A stretch of 64,000 bases of DNA from Stenopsyche tienmushanensis (taxonomy: Eukaryota > Arthropoda > Insecta > Trichoptera > Stenopsychidae). How positions within the stretch are numbered: the stretch's first letter is position 1; the number at the start of each line of letters is the position of its first letter. The notes under the pieces were generated by a model, which did not search any database, was not told the origin of the DNA, and saw only the letters and a list, made by a program, of their open reading frames with translations. Position numbers and translations under genes: made by a program. Below are positions 11,171-22,023 of this stretch, in pieces. The DNA is taken from positions 930,001 through 994,000 of the forward strand of contig WACJ01000125.1 of NCBI GenBank assembly GCA_008973525.1. The letters run 5' to 3'.

Positions 11171-11671
11171 CGTGAGAGGGTAGTTTTTTTTGTGTTTCCA
11201 CCTAAAATAATCATGAAAAAGGAAAGAAAGAAAAACACTTTAAATAAATTTTCTATGAGAATCATACTAGAAGTCGATCCCGAGAAAATATGGATGAAAA
11301 GCATTACATCGTTATCATTATCGTTTTTATCTATATGCTAAATATTGTGTTTTGAGAAATGCAAAGCACACCAAACTTGCTTAATTAGTCTTTTATTCAG
11401 AAGGAAGTCGTTTTGGACAAGGGTTGCTGGTATTATTTGATTGAGAGATTTACTATATTAGTAGGTAGATCAGTTTGGAGATAAAGCTTTTCAATCTGAA
11501 TTAACTTAAACTTTGGTAGTCAAGGAACATTTATAAAGGTTTTAAACTCAAAATGAACGCATCATTATCTAAGAGTTGCCCTCTGAAAAAATATAGTGGA
11601 TCCTTCAAATTAAAGAGATGACTATGCTTCAATGATGTCAAAACCGAGTGAATAATTATATATATTGTAAG

Positions 11672-12601
11672 TAGGGGTCCAAATCGAATATTCGAATATA
11701 TTTTTTAAAAATTCGTAAATTCGAATATTTATAAAATTAATCGAATAATATCAGTTTTTTTTTGTTACGTAATTTAGAAAGTTCATTTGCAATAAATTTA
11801 AGTAAATATAACTAATTTGAAATCTTGGATGCATACTTGTTTTCAAACTAGTTGTCGGGAGACTCGAAAGAAACTGTCGTGTTAATTTCTTCTACTTGTT
11901 TTCAGTGTCAATTACTACTATTGTTATATATTTGAAATTCTCAATGAAGATAACACTTTCAAGCGCCTCAATTTTAGCCTTCTGATAGTTCGTGCGGCAC
12001 TCACTTATTCAGAATTATTATCTTTCCTATTTCGACATTATTATCGACTTTTTCAAAAATCGTTCCTTCTCCGAATGCTCAGTTACCATTACCATCTGCT
12101 TTCACTGCATTGTGCCCCAATTTGAACTCATACAAAATCCAGCGGATTTTTTTTGTTGTTGACGCCATTTTATAGAAATTCATTGAACATTTCTCATTCG
12201 TTTGACCATTTTATGTGACTTTGGAAGTTCAGAAGTAATTTTCTTTAAAACAATTGCATAAAATAATGATTTATTTGGATCGAAAATATATTGCAACATT
12301 TAAAAAAATATTTCTTGTTAGTGCTATTACGACCACAGATTAAACACTTATGACGATTTAAAGGTGAAAATTTGGCTATATTTTCCAAATATTGAAAAAT
12401 AAATTCTATTTCGAAAACCCTCAAACTTGGGACATATAATCTACGTGTGAAATGTAGCAAATGACCTCCCTAGTTCCTTAAACAATTATGTTGGTCCATG
12501 CGCCAAAAACCCTTTATATAAAATATTTAAATACTCGAATATTTTATCAATTTCATATTATTTATTTGAATAATTGATTTAACGAATATTTGGGATCCCT
12601 A
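11672..12601. mobile_element. hAT-like element with degenerate 8-bp target duplication, containing a mariner relic
   Basis: The left end TAGGGGTCCAAATCGAATAT and the reverse complement of the right end, TAGGGATCCCAAATATTCG, are similar inverted termini of a type seen in hAT elements. They are flanked by ATTGTAAG and TTTGTGAG, a 6 of 8 match consistent with an old 8-bp target duplication. Inside, the minus strand at about 12195-11940 encodes a mariner N-terminus: IRWILYEFKLGHNAVKA, AFGEGT and later VPHELSE, with stops. It appears to be a non-autonomous hAT copy carrying mariner debris. Confidence 0.55.
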
Positions 12602-12619
12602 TTTGTGAGTGTAATTGCC

Positions 12620-12945
12620 AGGATGAGATGACATGGATCACGGTCGATCCGGATCGACCGGTCGATCTTTAAGCAAAATTTGGTCGATCCCGACGACTTC
12701 CGTGAATTTTGAAAAAAAAAATTACTTTATATAAATATATTTACAGCCGACGATGAAAAATAAAATTCCGGAGATCGAACTCTTTAGCTCGACTTGAATC
12801 GTGTTTATCTGCTAATTTGAGTTTTTAAGTTTGAAGAAAGGAAAAAGAAACAACTTAAATACATTTCATATTAGAAGTCGATCCCGAGATAATTTTAAAT
12901 TGAAAAGTAGCTCCCAAGACAGAAAAGGTTGGACAACCTTGATAT
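12620..12945. repeat. Non-autonomous hAT-like repeat with a 20-bp perfect palindrome
   Basis: CGGTCGATCCGGATCGACCG at 12641-12660 is a perfect palindrome, followed by GTCGATC and GGTCGATCC. The far end has AAGTCGATCCCGAGA and GGTTGGACAACCTTG. GTCGATC-rich ends with a closing AAGGTTG-type terminus are known from non-autonomous hAT elements. A partial right end of the same repeat lies near 11265-11300. Confidence 0.5.
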
Positions 12946-12949
12946 GGAT

Positions 12950-14125
12950 AATCTATACCCCAATTGAATGATACCAGCGTAGCGACAAATAATCTCATGG
13001 TAAAATCTTAAGAAATATAATAGAAGATATTTATGAAACCCAAACAAATGTTTAATAGAAAAAATTGTTCAAAAATATTTTAACCACAGACTTTTAAATA
13101 AAGAGATTGGCAGCTTCTCAAATTTAAGAAAATATACATTTACATGAAAGTATCATTATAACTGTTTTTAAGGAGACAAAATATTTTAAGGATAAAAAGT
13201 CTGTTCATTTATCAATTACCGGTTATTAAATCGATGCTTTCAATTGTATAGAAATATGCAATAAATCAATCAATAGATCCTTCTATGTGATAGCGATTAA
13301 AATTTCAAAAATAAAGGTTTTTTATTCAACCAAATAATTAGTAAGTAAAGGTGTAAATAATTATTATGAGAACACATTAATTGGTAGCCTATGGGACTAG
13401 CGTTTATAAATAAAAACATGAAAATTATTTACATTGTTCTATTTGTGGTGTAAAATGGTAGCTTTTCATTGCTTTTTTTATATTATTGGTAAATTGAGAT
13501 CATTTGAATTTGAGCGTTAAAGTAGGAATTAATCTTTTTAATGGATTTTGATGAAGAAAATGGGAAATGTATTATTTTTTAAAATTGTAGTTTAATCCTT
13601 CTTGAAAATTATTTTTTTCACAGGCAGCTTTTTTCGACTCTACTGATCGTATCAGTATTTGCTTTTTATATTCAGGACATCAAGACAAATCTGAACCGAG
13701 ATGATTTATTGAAAGTATGAACACTACCGATATTCTAAATTTGTTGGTACGGTGAAATTTTCCATATTCTGAATTTAAATCCAATTTTTTTTAGAAAATA
13801 ACTCACTAAATCAACCTCTTACTTTTAAATATGATATTGGTAAAATATTACTAAAAACATGTATTTTGTGTCATATCGAGATGTTAAAGTTACAGTGAAA
13901 ATATGAATGCTGTAGAGAATTTAAAGTATTTTATATGGATAGGATAAGACTTCTATGAAAATAATATAATTTGTCATTGATATTATAATTATTTTTACAA
14001 ACTAGACATGGTCATATCCCACTTTATTAAAATTGTTATTATGACATTTTTTCAGAGTCAGAAAATCAGAATAAATTAGACAATACGATTTTGCAAGTAC
14101 CATGCGATTTGGTACTTAAAGGGTT
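12950..14125. other. Intergenic DNA, nothing recognised
   Basis: AT-rich, no open frame of note, no assigned repeat. Confidence 0.5.
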
Positions 14126-14129
14126 ATTG

Positions 14130-14319
14130 AAGTAAATAAATATACGATAGTGTCTCATTGGACATAGCAGAAAACGATAATTTGATAACTGTGATGAAAG
14201 GTCAAATTAAAAATGGGACCAATATTCTCATCTACTGTCGGATGTCATATTTAATCGAATTGTGAACGATTGATAACGTCACGTGTTAATATTATTAAGG
14301 TTTTAAATTATTGGATAAA
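14130..14319 (+). promoter_or_regulatory. Conserved upstream region shared with the 9796 gene
   Basis: This is the counterpart of 9600-9795, keeping TCATTGGACATA, AACGATAATTTGATAA and the GATAACGTCACGTG block just before the coding start. CACGTG/ACGTCA-like cores are present only in this copy. Confidence 0.5.
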
Positions 14320-15846
14320 ATGTTAAATAAAAGTTTCGCTTTAAAAATAACGTTTTTGTGGTGTATGTTAAAATATGAAGTGCAAGGAATGTTCATTCCC
14401 AATTATGGTTCTTGGAATCCCGTGAATGAGGGTCAATCGCTATTGCCTACAGAAGTGGGGAACACTGGCTTTGGGTACCCTTACTATCAGAATCCATCAT
14501 TTCAAAATTATCCAAGCTTTGGTGCTCAAGCGTATCCGGCAATGCAGCCTTCAATAGGAGTACCATCGTTCTCAGGATACTCACCAACTATCCAGAATGG
14601 GTTTCAACCAGAAGTCGCGTTTAATCAACAGTTTATGCAGCCTCAAATGTTACCTCAAACATTGTCTCAACCGTTGCCTCAATATCAACAAATATATCCA
14701 TCTAATTATGCGCCACAAACATACCCTTCTTTTTATCCTCAATATAATACAAATTACATCACGCGACCCTCTGTATCGCCGAATGTACCTGCTGATAAAC
14801 AAGTTCCCAGCAAATATATCAAAGCTAAAAAAATACCCGCTCAAAGCTTTCAACCAGGAAAAACATTTGAATATGAATACGAATATGACAGTCTTCCAGA
14901 AGATGCTAAAACAAGGATCCCGGTAGTTTATAAAGTTCCATACAAACAGAGAGTTCTTAGACCAAAATTTGAAGTGAAAATTTATAATAAAACTTCTACA
15001 GGGGAAAATAATGTAAATAACATAAACTATGATAATTCACTTGGTAATAAGGATATAGACGTAGATTCCGTTGACGTTGATAACGTAGAAGACAATAGTA
15101 ATAATGGTCAAAATTTGAATGAAGACATTGTGATTGAAAGTCATAGTGGTAATTTGAAGGAAGGTAATGAAAAAAACAATGGAGATTCGGAAGGCGATAA
15201 TGAAAATAATAATGGAGGTTCGACGGACAGTAATGAAGATACAGAAGGCGACAATGAAAACAACTTTGAAACGTCGGAGGACAACAGAGACAACGACTTT
15301 GAACCATCGGAGGACAAGAATGAAAATGACAATGAACCGTCGGAGGACAACAATGAACCATCGGTGGACAACAATGAAAATGACAATGAACCATCGGAGG
15401 ACAAGAATGAAAATGACAATGAACCGTCGGAGGACAACAATGAACCATCGGAGGACAACAATGAAAATGACAATGAACCATCGGAGGACAAGAATGAAAA
15501 TGACAATGAACCGTCGGAGGACAACAATGAACCATCGGAGGACAACACTGAAAATGACAATGAACCGTCGGAGGACAACAATGAAAATGACAATGAACCG
15601 TCGGAGGACAACAATGAAAATGAAAATGAACCGTCGGAGGACAACAATGAAAATGACAAAGAACCATCAGAGGACAACTATGTAAATTACAATGAACCGT
15701 CGGAGGACAACAATGAAAATGAAAATGAACCGTCGGAGGACAACAATGAAAATGACAATGATCCGTCAGAGGACAACGATGAAAATAATAAGAAAGAAGA
15801 AGACGAAAATAAAAATAAGAAAAAAAAGGGATTCTTTGATTGGTAA
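14320..15846 (+). CDS. Secreted Tyr/Pro/Gln-rich protein with a long acidic PSEDN repeat tail
   Basis: The 508-residue product starts MLNKSFALKITFLWCMLKYE, a signal peptide ending near VQG. I chose this ATG because it aligns with the start of the 9796 paralog. The mature N-terminus MFIPNYGSWNPVNEGQ and the GYPYYQNPSFQNYP segment match the paralog. Residues to about 160 are rich in Y, Q, P and F. A middle region (about 175-230) has EYEYEYDSLPEDAKTRIPVV and basic stretches, unlike the rest. From about residue 240 the chain becomes acidic and asparagine-rich, and residues about 325-490 are tandem repeats of NEPSEDNNEND type, in 11-residue and shorter 6-residue forms. It ends in a lysine-rich stretch and GFFDW. 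The strong charge, repeats and secretion suggest a structural or mineral/polycation-binding secretion such as silk, glue or saliva. This is inference; I do not recognise the family. Confidence 0.8.
   Translation: MLNKSFALKITFLWCMLKYEVQGMFIPNYGSWNPVNEGQSLLPTEVGNTGFGYPYYQNPSFQNYPSFGAQAYPAMQPSIGVPSFSGYSPTIQNGFQPEVAFNQQFMQPQMLPQTLSQPLPQYQQIYPSNYAPQTYPSFYPQYNTNYITRPSVSPNVPADKQVPSKYIKAKKIPAQSFQPGKTFEYEYEYDSLPEDAKTRIPVVYKVPYKQRVLRPKFEVKIYNKTSTGENNVNNINYDNSLGNKDIDVDSVDVDNVEDNSNNGQNLNEDIVIESHSGNLKEGNEKNNGDSEGDNENNNGGSTDSNEDTEGDNENNFETSEDNRDNDFEPSEDKNENDNEPSEDNNEPSVDNNENDNEPSEDKNENDNEPSEDNNEPSEDNNENDNEPSEDKNENDNEPSEDNNEPSEDNTENDNEPSEDNNENDNEPSEDNNENENEPSEDNNENDKEPSEDNYVNYNEPSEDNNENENEPSEDNNENDNDPSEDNDENNKKEEDENKNKKKKGFFDW
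15290..15780 (+). repeat. 33-bp coding minisatellite (PSEDNNEND repeats)
   Basis: In-frame repeats of about 33 bp (AATGAACCGTCGGAGGACAA and variants), with interspersed shorter 18-bp units, encode the acidic tail of the 14320 gene. Neighbouring units are nearly the same at DNA level, a sign of recent expansion by unequal exchange or slippage. The unit length is a multiple of three, so other frames on both strands also stay open; those are shadows. Confidence 0.9.
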
Positions 15847-15849
15847 AAA

Positions 15850-17555
15850 TAAAGGATCATTAGTTTGATTTGGTGCCAACTAAACTAAACGCCAACAAAA
15901 TACCTATTTCCCCTCCACCACATCCCTCAACCAAATAATTTATCGAAAATAACCACACGTCTGATTTTTTTTAAAATTTATATCTTAAAGCTTTTAATTG
16001 TATATTGGTGTTGTTTAAGAAATAAATTTTAATTTGAAAATTGCTTTATTTGTCTTCTAATGAGCTATTAAGCCGTTGTTTATAAAAATGTAATTTTTAA
16101 TACTACCAACTTATAAATCCTTAAACTTTTTCATTAGCGTCGGTCAATACTATGTATGCCCTTTACTAATTTTGTAAATAAACATTGGAATATTTGCATA
16201 TAAATTGTCCGAAAAGTCGTAATGCCAAAGAGGAGTCAATTGAGTGAAGTTGAAGACAAATTAATGATTTGATGGTATCGTAAGCAATCAATATTATATT
16301 GTATCTATATATTAAAAAAATATAGCAAATAGTATTGAATCGAGAATTGTATATTTTGTATTCGATTGGTCGATTTTATATGTATGATATTAAGACTTAA
16401 ATTACATTGCAGATTAACATGATAATTTTATAGAGAACTAGTGAATATCCGGCATGTGTTGCAATGCGTGCCATACAAAGAAAGAAAGTATTTGCGTTTA
16501 GTTTGTTGTCATTAAAAATTGAAATCTACTTCTTTTTGATCCTTCGGACTCATGAACGCGGGATAACGGCCGTGGATTGCCGCCACACACACCGGGATAA
16601 CGGAGATTGGTTGCACTTTTGGATTTTTTTACTTGATTATTCGTTCTCTAATTTCCGATAAAAGTAAAAGCCAATCGCTGGTTTGATCTAAAATTAAGTT
16701 CAAATTTAATAATACAAAATTATTTTACTATATATTTATTCTAATAATACGATACTTTCTATTATAATCAGTTATTGATTCTATATCTCAAGGGGTTTCA
16801 AAAGCTTTGACAAATAGGATTTATTAATCTATAATTTTTAGCTAATTTATTTGATAGCCTTGTAATTATGAAATGAATTGTTTATGGATTATGAATTATA
16901 CCATAAATTTGTGAAATAGATCATAGATAAATCATTAACATTAACAGAATAATTTGGAAATAACTCAACTCTATTACTATAAAATACATATTCTATTGTT
17001 GCGTAAATTGAGGTTCCAGTGGGGCAGAGCCCCCCCAAAGTCATTCTAAAATTGCAAATACCACAGAGGAGGAAGATGATGGTCAAGTGAGAATGGAAAT
17101 ACGAGTTCTTCGTCAAAGTTTTCATTATGGCTTAGAGAAAAACCAGTTGAGATATCGGAGAAGCTGGCGGGAAGAGCAAATCTTCCCGTGACCAAAACGA
17201 TCGGACCACTCTTTGTTGCATTCCTACGCAAAAAGGGATTTATATCCCCCATACTACTCTAGTGTTTTAATTTAATACATTCCAATTGTTGTAGAATTGT
17301 AAAGCGTCATCTGCTCGTGTTTCCGTGAGATGATGATGGAATGCCATATTTTTGCAATGTTTGAATATATTCATCGATAAAACCCTCCACTTTATAAATA
17401 ATATTCCTTATTTTCTGCTTTGCGAGCTAAAATGTATTATCTAATAAATTAAGAGATGAATCATCAAATAATAAAAAAAGATATCTTCTTTTAGCATCTG
17501 ACATCAATGCGCTTAGATATTGTGCAGGAATAAACAACGACGCTGATCAATTAAG
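15850..17555. other. Intergenic DNA; possible repeat at 17040-17260
   Basis: AATAAA signals at 15848 and 16021 belong to the preceding gene. A GC-richer patch at 16440-16660 is unassigned. The segment 17040-17260 resembles 61985-62270 (GGCGGGAAGAGCAAATCTTC against GGCAAGAAGAACGTATCTTC, then similar sequence), so an old dispersed repeat is likely. No gene is supported. Confidence 0.4.
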
Positions 17556-17559
17556 CCAA

Positions 17560-17567
17560 TATAAATA
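17560..17567 (+). promoter_or_regulatory. TATA box of the 17772 gene
   Basis: TATAAATA lies about 205 nt before the start codon. A transcription start near 17590 would leave a 5' leader of about 180 nt with short upstream ATGs. Confidence 0.5.
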
Positions 17568-17771
17568 TTTGAGCTCCCTGACATGATGGTTGGCAACATT
17601 AATAAAGATTCAACATTACAGACAATTAGATCCTATTAAGAGATGGATATTTGACATGGGTAGATTTTGAATCGTCATTTTTCACCGATTGAGTCTCGAC
17701 TTAAGCTTGGACAACGACAGTTCTGCATTTTGTTAATTTTGTGCGTAATTTTGTGTGTAATTAAAACGAGA

Positions 17772-18209
17772 ATGCTGCTAAAGATCATCTTTGTATTGAC
17801 GATAGCCACATTATCGTCTTCTTTCGTTCTGCACGCTCAGTACGCTTACCCGAAAAATCATAGAAACGAACTGAGACTTCATAAGAACGCAGAATTCGAC
17901 GTATCGCCAGTTCTCAAAACGGCAGAAGAATTGTACTATGAAATTGAGGATATAAAAGATAACCTGGAGGAGAGGCCTTTATTCATTGAAAAAAGTCAGG
18001 ATGAGAAAGGTGATATGGAAGGTGATCTGGAAACGTGGAATGCAGTCATCGGTGGCAAACCTGTCGAGATTTTGTTCGATAAAAGAGAAAGATTTGAAGG
18101 CCTTATAGAAGATCTGCAATCGAGTGTTATTCACAAGAAACTCTTTAAATACTGCACTATTCATCCAAAATGCAATTTGAAGGCCCTCATACAAGAATGG
18201 GAAAATTAA
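17772..18209 (+). CDS. Small secreted protein with a C-terminal C-x5-C pair
   Basis: The ATG at this position begins MLLKIIFVLTIATLSSSFVL and gives a clean signal peptide ending near HA, before QYAYPKNH; the frame is open upstream but has no ATG there. The mature part (about 124 residues) is charged, with predicted helical segments (TAEELYYEIEDIKDNLEERP) and a C-terminal FKYCTIHPKCNLKALIQEWE. The C-TIHPK-C pair faintly resembles LLCINAKCTMSADDLIALI of the 36468 gene. One base after the stop there is a donor-like G|GTATAC, with an acceptor at 18304 (TTTTTATATTGTAG), giving a 94-nt intron. This stop-adjacent intron is shared with the peptide genes to the right. Function unknown. Confidence 0.7.
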   Translation: MLLKIIFVLTIATLSSSFVLHAQYAYPKNHRNELRLHKNAEFDVSPVLKTAEELYYEIEDIKDNLEERPLFIEKSQDEKGDMEGDLETWNAVIGGKPVEILFDKRERFEGLIEDLQSSVIHKKLFKYCTIHPKCNLKALIQEWEN

Positions 18210-18210
18210 G

Positions 18211-18304
18211 GTATACATTTGATTACAATAATACGAATGATATATGTCAAACTGTCATTTTTTTAAAATGGCAGCAGATCGATATGATTTTTTTTATATT
18301 GTAG
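18211..18304 (+). other. Predicted 94-nt 3'UTR intron directly after the stop codon
   Basis: Donor GTATAC starts two bases after the TAA of the 17772 gene, and the acceptor is a T-rich tract ending TTGTAG. The length is typical of insect short introns. Confidence 0.5.
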
Positions 18305-18965
18305 AGCCACTAAATTTTAAGGGGGGAAATCCCGTTAGATGCTCGAAAATTAGTCGTTTTTCACGACTTTTTTTAATGGTGATAAAAAAAACATAGGTTA
18401 TAAGGTATTCCATTAGGCGCCTTTTCTCGTGACATCAAACTGTTCGCCACTTGTCGACGGTTTCCTGTTGAACTGAAACCAAAAATAGAAATATTTTTTG
18501 ATTTTTAATATGTGTAAGCAGTCAACTAAGCTATAAATATTAAAAAAGGATAACATTTAAAAAAATAGTAGGCTTTTTAGTTAAACTTTCATATTTTTTA
18601 CCATTTTCTTGATCATTTTTACCCCAAAAAAATGATGTATTTACGCGAACATCTTAAAAATTTAGGTTTTTTGACTAGATAATATTATAGTGAGAAACAT
18701 CCCAAAATTTCAGCCAGATCGATCAACAACTTTTTAAGCTACAACTGGCGAACATTTTGAAAATGCTGTTTCGAGATAATCTCGTTTAAAGTTTCAATGC
18801 GATAAAACTATCAATTTTAGTGACTTACCGATCAATCAATGATTCAAGATGCATATAATAAATCTTCAGCTTTCTGAAAAAGTTGATTATCTTCAACTAA
18901 CTGTTGTTGTCTCAGAAAAACTCTTACGGTTCTACCTCACTACCCGCGCTTTATCGATATTTTCA
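18305..18965. other. Intergenic DNA left of the duplication
   Basis: Probably begins with the 3' exon of the 17772 gene. GGGGAAATCCC at 18323-18333 fits the Rel/NF-kappaB consensus, but a single site downstream of a gene is weak evidence. No gene seen. Confidence 0.35.
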
Positions 18966-19881
18966 GCAAAGACTTTGCAGTAGGTGCCAATAATTATATT
19001 TAATGTATTCATCATCTTCAAAATGAATTTCAATTTTGTATATTAAAAATTCATTAGATGCCAAAGAGCACTTCGTCAACGAAAAACACCTACATTCCCC
19101 ACTTTAGTCTTCTATCTAAAGTCACCCTCAAGTATTTTCCTTGATTCGATGGAGTTGAACCCGACAACTAATGGATCAGTTTGAGGATGTTTATATTTCA
19201 CGAAAAACAAGACAGCTTCGGTGTTTCATTTACACTATTTAAAAATTTATCAAAAATGCACACGAACTTTTGGACTAATCTTGATAAATGTACTTTTTGA
19301 AAACCCATTTTATTAATATTTTTGCAGATTATTTGTTTGTAGATTTTGATTTATAATCTTGAAATTATCATAGTGTGCCTTGTTTTTATACAATAATAAA
19401 AAGGAAAAGGTGCTTATAAAGTATTTTGCAGATAGCCTTGGAATTTTATGATACGTAGTAGAAAAAATTGACTCTTAATCGAGTTATTCGAATATATTTT
19501 TTTCGTTTGGAACTCTGTTGTCATGGTTCGTAATATTTTGTAGATGTCTTCTAAGTGATACTAATTTTGAAATGGTAATTTTATATTTTAGTTTAATTAA
19601 CAACAATATCCCTAACTATGAACGAAGACTTAATTGAACAAATTACAGTATTTTTTAAATTTGTTTTAACTATTTTATTATTATGTTCTACTACTGCTAG
19701 TATTATGTAAGCTATTTAAAAATGATGTATTCATGTTGAAATAGATTCTCAATAATCTGGAGCACTGAGTGCACATGAGAAAGTGGGATTCGCCAAGGTC
19801 GTGATGCCGATATTTTCCAATCGTATGTTTCAGAATTATGAATTTTGTTCGAAGAGCTTAAAGTTGTATTTATACTGTTAA

Positions 19882-20820
19882 CCCTTTGCGGTCGTATATC
19901 GCTCTCAGCCACCACACAAGGAACCATACGAATCTTAAATCTATTCATTCATGTATCAGTTTATAACTTCTCCGAATGCTCTTAAGTGACTAAGTGACCT
20001 TATTATAAACGAAATCATTGCTCCGACAAATCAGAGATAACGAAACTCAATATAAAAAAAGTCGGTCGTTCCACTCTCACCATGCAAAACACCGTAGTGA
20101 GTCAGTCGCCTTTTGAGAGTGAAGAAATTGGCAATCTTCGGAGATATTTCGCAGAATTTCAAATAAAGCTTTATAAATTAAGTTTAACTGTAATTAGGCA
20201 TTCTCGCTTGTTAAAATATTCCAAAATAGCAAAAAGAAAGTCACCGAAAGAAGTGTAGTCGAAAATCAGGACTGCATATTGAAAACTGCTTTCAAAGATA
20301 CCACACATGGAAAAATATAATATATAATTTTTAAATAAAAACATGTTATTGATACACAGTATTGTCTAAATCAGCGGTTCTTAAACTTATGTAGTCCGCG
20401 GACCACTTTTTGAGCAAAATTTCTTTCGCGGACCCCCTCAATTTTTTATTGGCGGACCCTATCTCAACCCTTCTGACTTAATTTTTCAAACAAATATTTC
20501 TTAGTCAAATATTGGTCAAAATAGATCTTCTTACAGTGTTTTCTGTAAATAATTCTACAAAAATATCTTGTTCAAGTATAGATAAATGTTTTTTTAATTT
20601 TATTTTCGCGGACTCCCGGTAATGGCTTCGCGGACTCCCAGGGATCCTCGGACTCCAGTTCAAGAACCGCTGGTCTAAACATACAAATAATATCAATAAT
20701 GAATTGATAAATATTGTTTATGCTTCATAATCTTGTATGTTATGTATCAGTGCTTTTTCAATGGAAATTAATTCCGATCATCGCGACACCCATGTTCAAA
20801 TTTAATACGTCGGCAAAGGG
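19882..20820. mobile_element. piggyBac-type MITE, unit 1 copy
   Basis: The element is flanked by TTAA on both sides (19878-19881 and 20821-20824). It begins CCCTTTGCGGTCGTAT and ends with the near-perfect reverse complement (CCCTTTGCCGACGTAT when reversed). TTAA target sites and CCC ends define piggyBac-like elements. No transposase is encoded. A hAT-type MITE is nested inside it. Confidence 0.85.
20372..20672. mobile_element. hAT-type MITE nested in the piggyBac MITE, unit 1
   Basis: Ends CAGCGGTTCTTAAACTTATG and, reversed, CAGCGGTTCTTGAACTGGAG are typical hAT terminal inverted repeats. The target duplication is GTCTAAAT / GTCTAAAC (7 of 8). The interior is non-coding with repeated CGCGGAC blocks. 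Confidence 0.88.
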
Positions 20821-20985
20821 TTAATATGTGAAAAATGATTGTTGCCTAATAATTCCAAAAAAAATCGCAAATGTCTTCAGTTCAAAATCTTTCATTTTTT
20901 CTAAAATGTTTTTTGCTTTAATTTTACTAATTGCTGTCAATGTTAAGGTGTTTGGTACGGCCTGCAAATGGTTCTAGCAAAAAAT

Positions 20986-21448
20986 ATAAAGTATAAACTA
21001 CCTAATAAAACCTATGTTGATCTTATTTCGTTTTTTCCTATGTATGGAAATATCTTCATCCTATCTGCTCCTTCAATATTCTGCAGTGTGTTATTTTCTT
21101 TTATGTCTTGGTTCAATGAAGATAATATAGATTATATTAATATAAGGCACTAAAAGCTACCGTATGCTAAAAAATATTTAGATATTATAAAATCAATTAA
21201 CCTTTGGTAGAAATTTTTGATTTTAGCAGAAACTTCACCTGCAGGTAGTTCCGCGGCTAAACGTTTGGACTCGTAACTCAATCATCTTGGGTTCAAATTT
21301 GCAGAAAGTGTGACTGGCGGCTATATTTTTAAGACACATTCGCTATGAAAAACTATATACAAAAGGTTGGCAATAGTCAAGGAGTTGCTAAAAGCCACTC
21401 AACATCAAGCTCAAAAAATTTTTGGAGGTTAAATTAATAACACTTAGT
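20986..21448. repeat. 463-bp segment present only in unit 1, containing a SINE-like repeat
   Basis: Unit 2 reads straight from CTAGCAAAAAAT to GCATCTTGTA (31071-31090), while unit 1 has 463 bp between these. The right half, 21245-21420, is the second tRNA-derived SINE-like copy. Its head is GTAGTTCCGCGGCTAAACGT, then TTGGACTCGTAACTCAA and a GGGTTCAAATT B box, with a GGTTGGCAATAGT tail. No target duplication is visible, so deletion from unit 2 is as likely as insertion into unit 1. Confidence 0.6.
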
Positions 21449-22023
21449 GCATCTTGTATTTATCTGATTGCTATATTGAAACTAGTTTTATAATTTACTC
21501 ATTTAAATATAATATTTCAAGCGTTTATTTCAATAGTTTTGAGATTATCGTAGGAATTTGCGCATGTTGGTGAGGTGTTGACATCGTGGTGATATGATGT
21601 AAAAATCCAAGAATTGAAGAAGTGCTATTTTAAACGATGACCTCAAGTATATTAGATCCCAATTGGAAGCCAAGAAATCTGACGACGCCTGCTTGTTCTT
21701 AGAATAGTGTACCGTTTATCGTCTGCGCAAATACACGTTTTCTGTGTGCATTTTTATGAGTCGATGGTCATAAAAAATACATTTCTAAGTCATTTTGGTT
21801 CAATCTCCCTCGATTGTGTCAAAACAGTCTTATCAATAAAAATAAATTGACAAAACACTATCATTGTGTTTCGTCTCAATCAGTCAAACAGTTGTTCGCA
21901 GTATTTGTATTGTGAAACGGGTGAAAAGTTCGTCAAATGTTCGATGTGTTTTTCTCGTTCAGAATTTGTGTAACGTGCTGACCTAATTGACCCGGAAAAT
22001 AAAAGTGCTTGATAAGAAATAAA

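Noticed and set aside
14996..15677. Long open frames on the minus strand and in another plus frame over the PSEDN repeats
   Set aside because: The repeat unit is a multiple of three and lacks stops in several frames, so these stay open without being genes.
18323..18333. GGGGAAATCCC, a Rel/NF-kappaB-type site
   Set aside because: A single match lying downstream of a gene; expected by chance often enough. Not reported as a feature.
21245..21303. A functional tRNA gene
   Set aside because: The tRNA-like head has a B box but the arms are imperfect, and it is followed by a repeat body shared with 3700-3885, so a SINE is the better reading.
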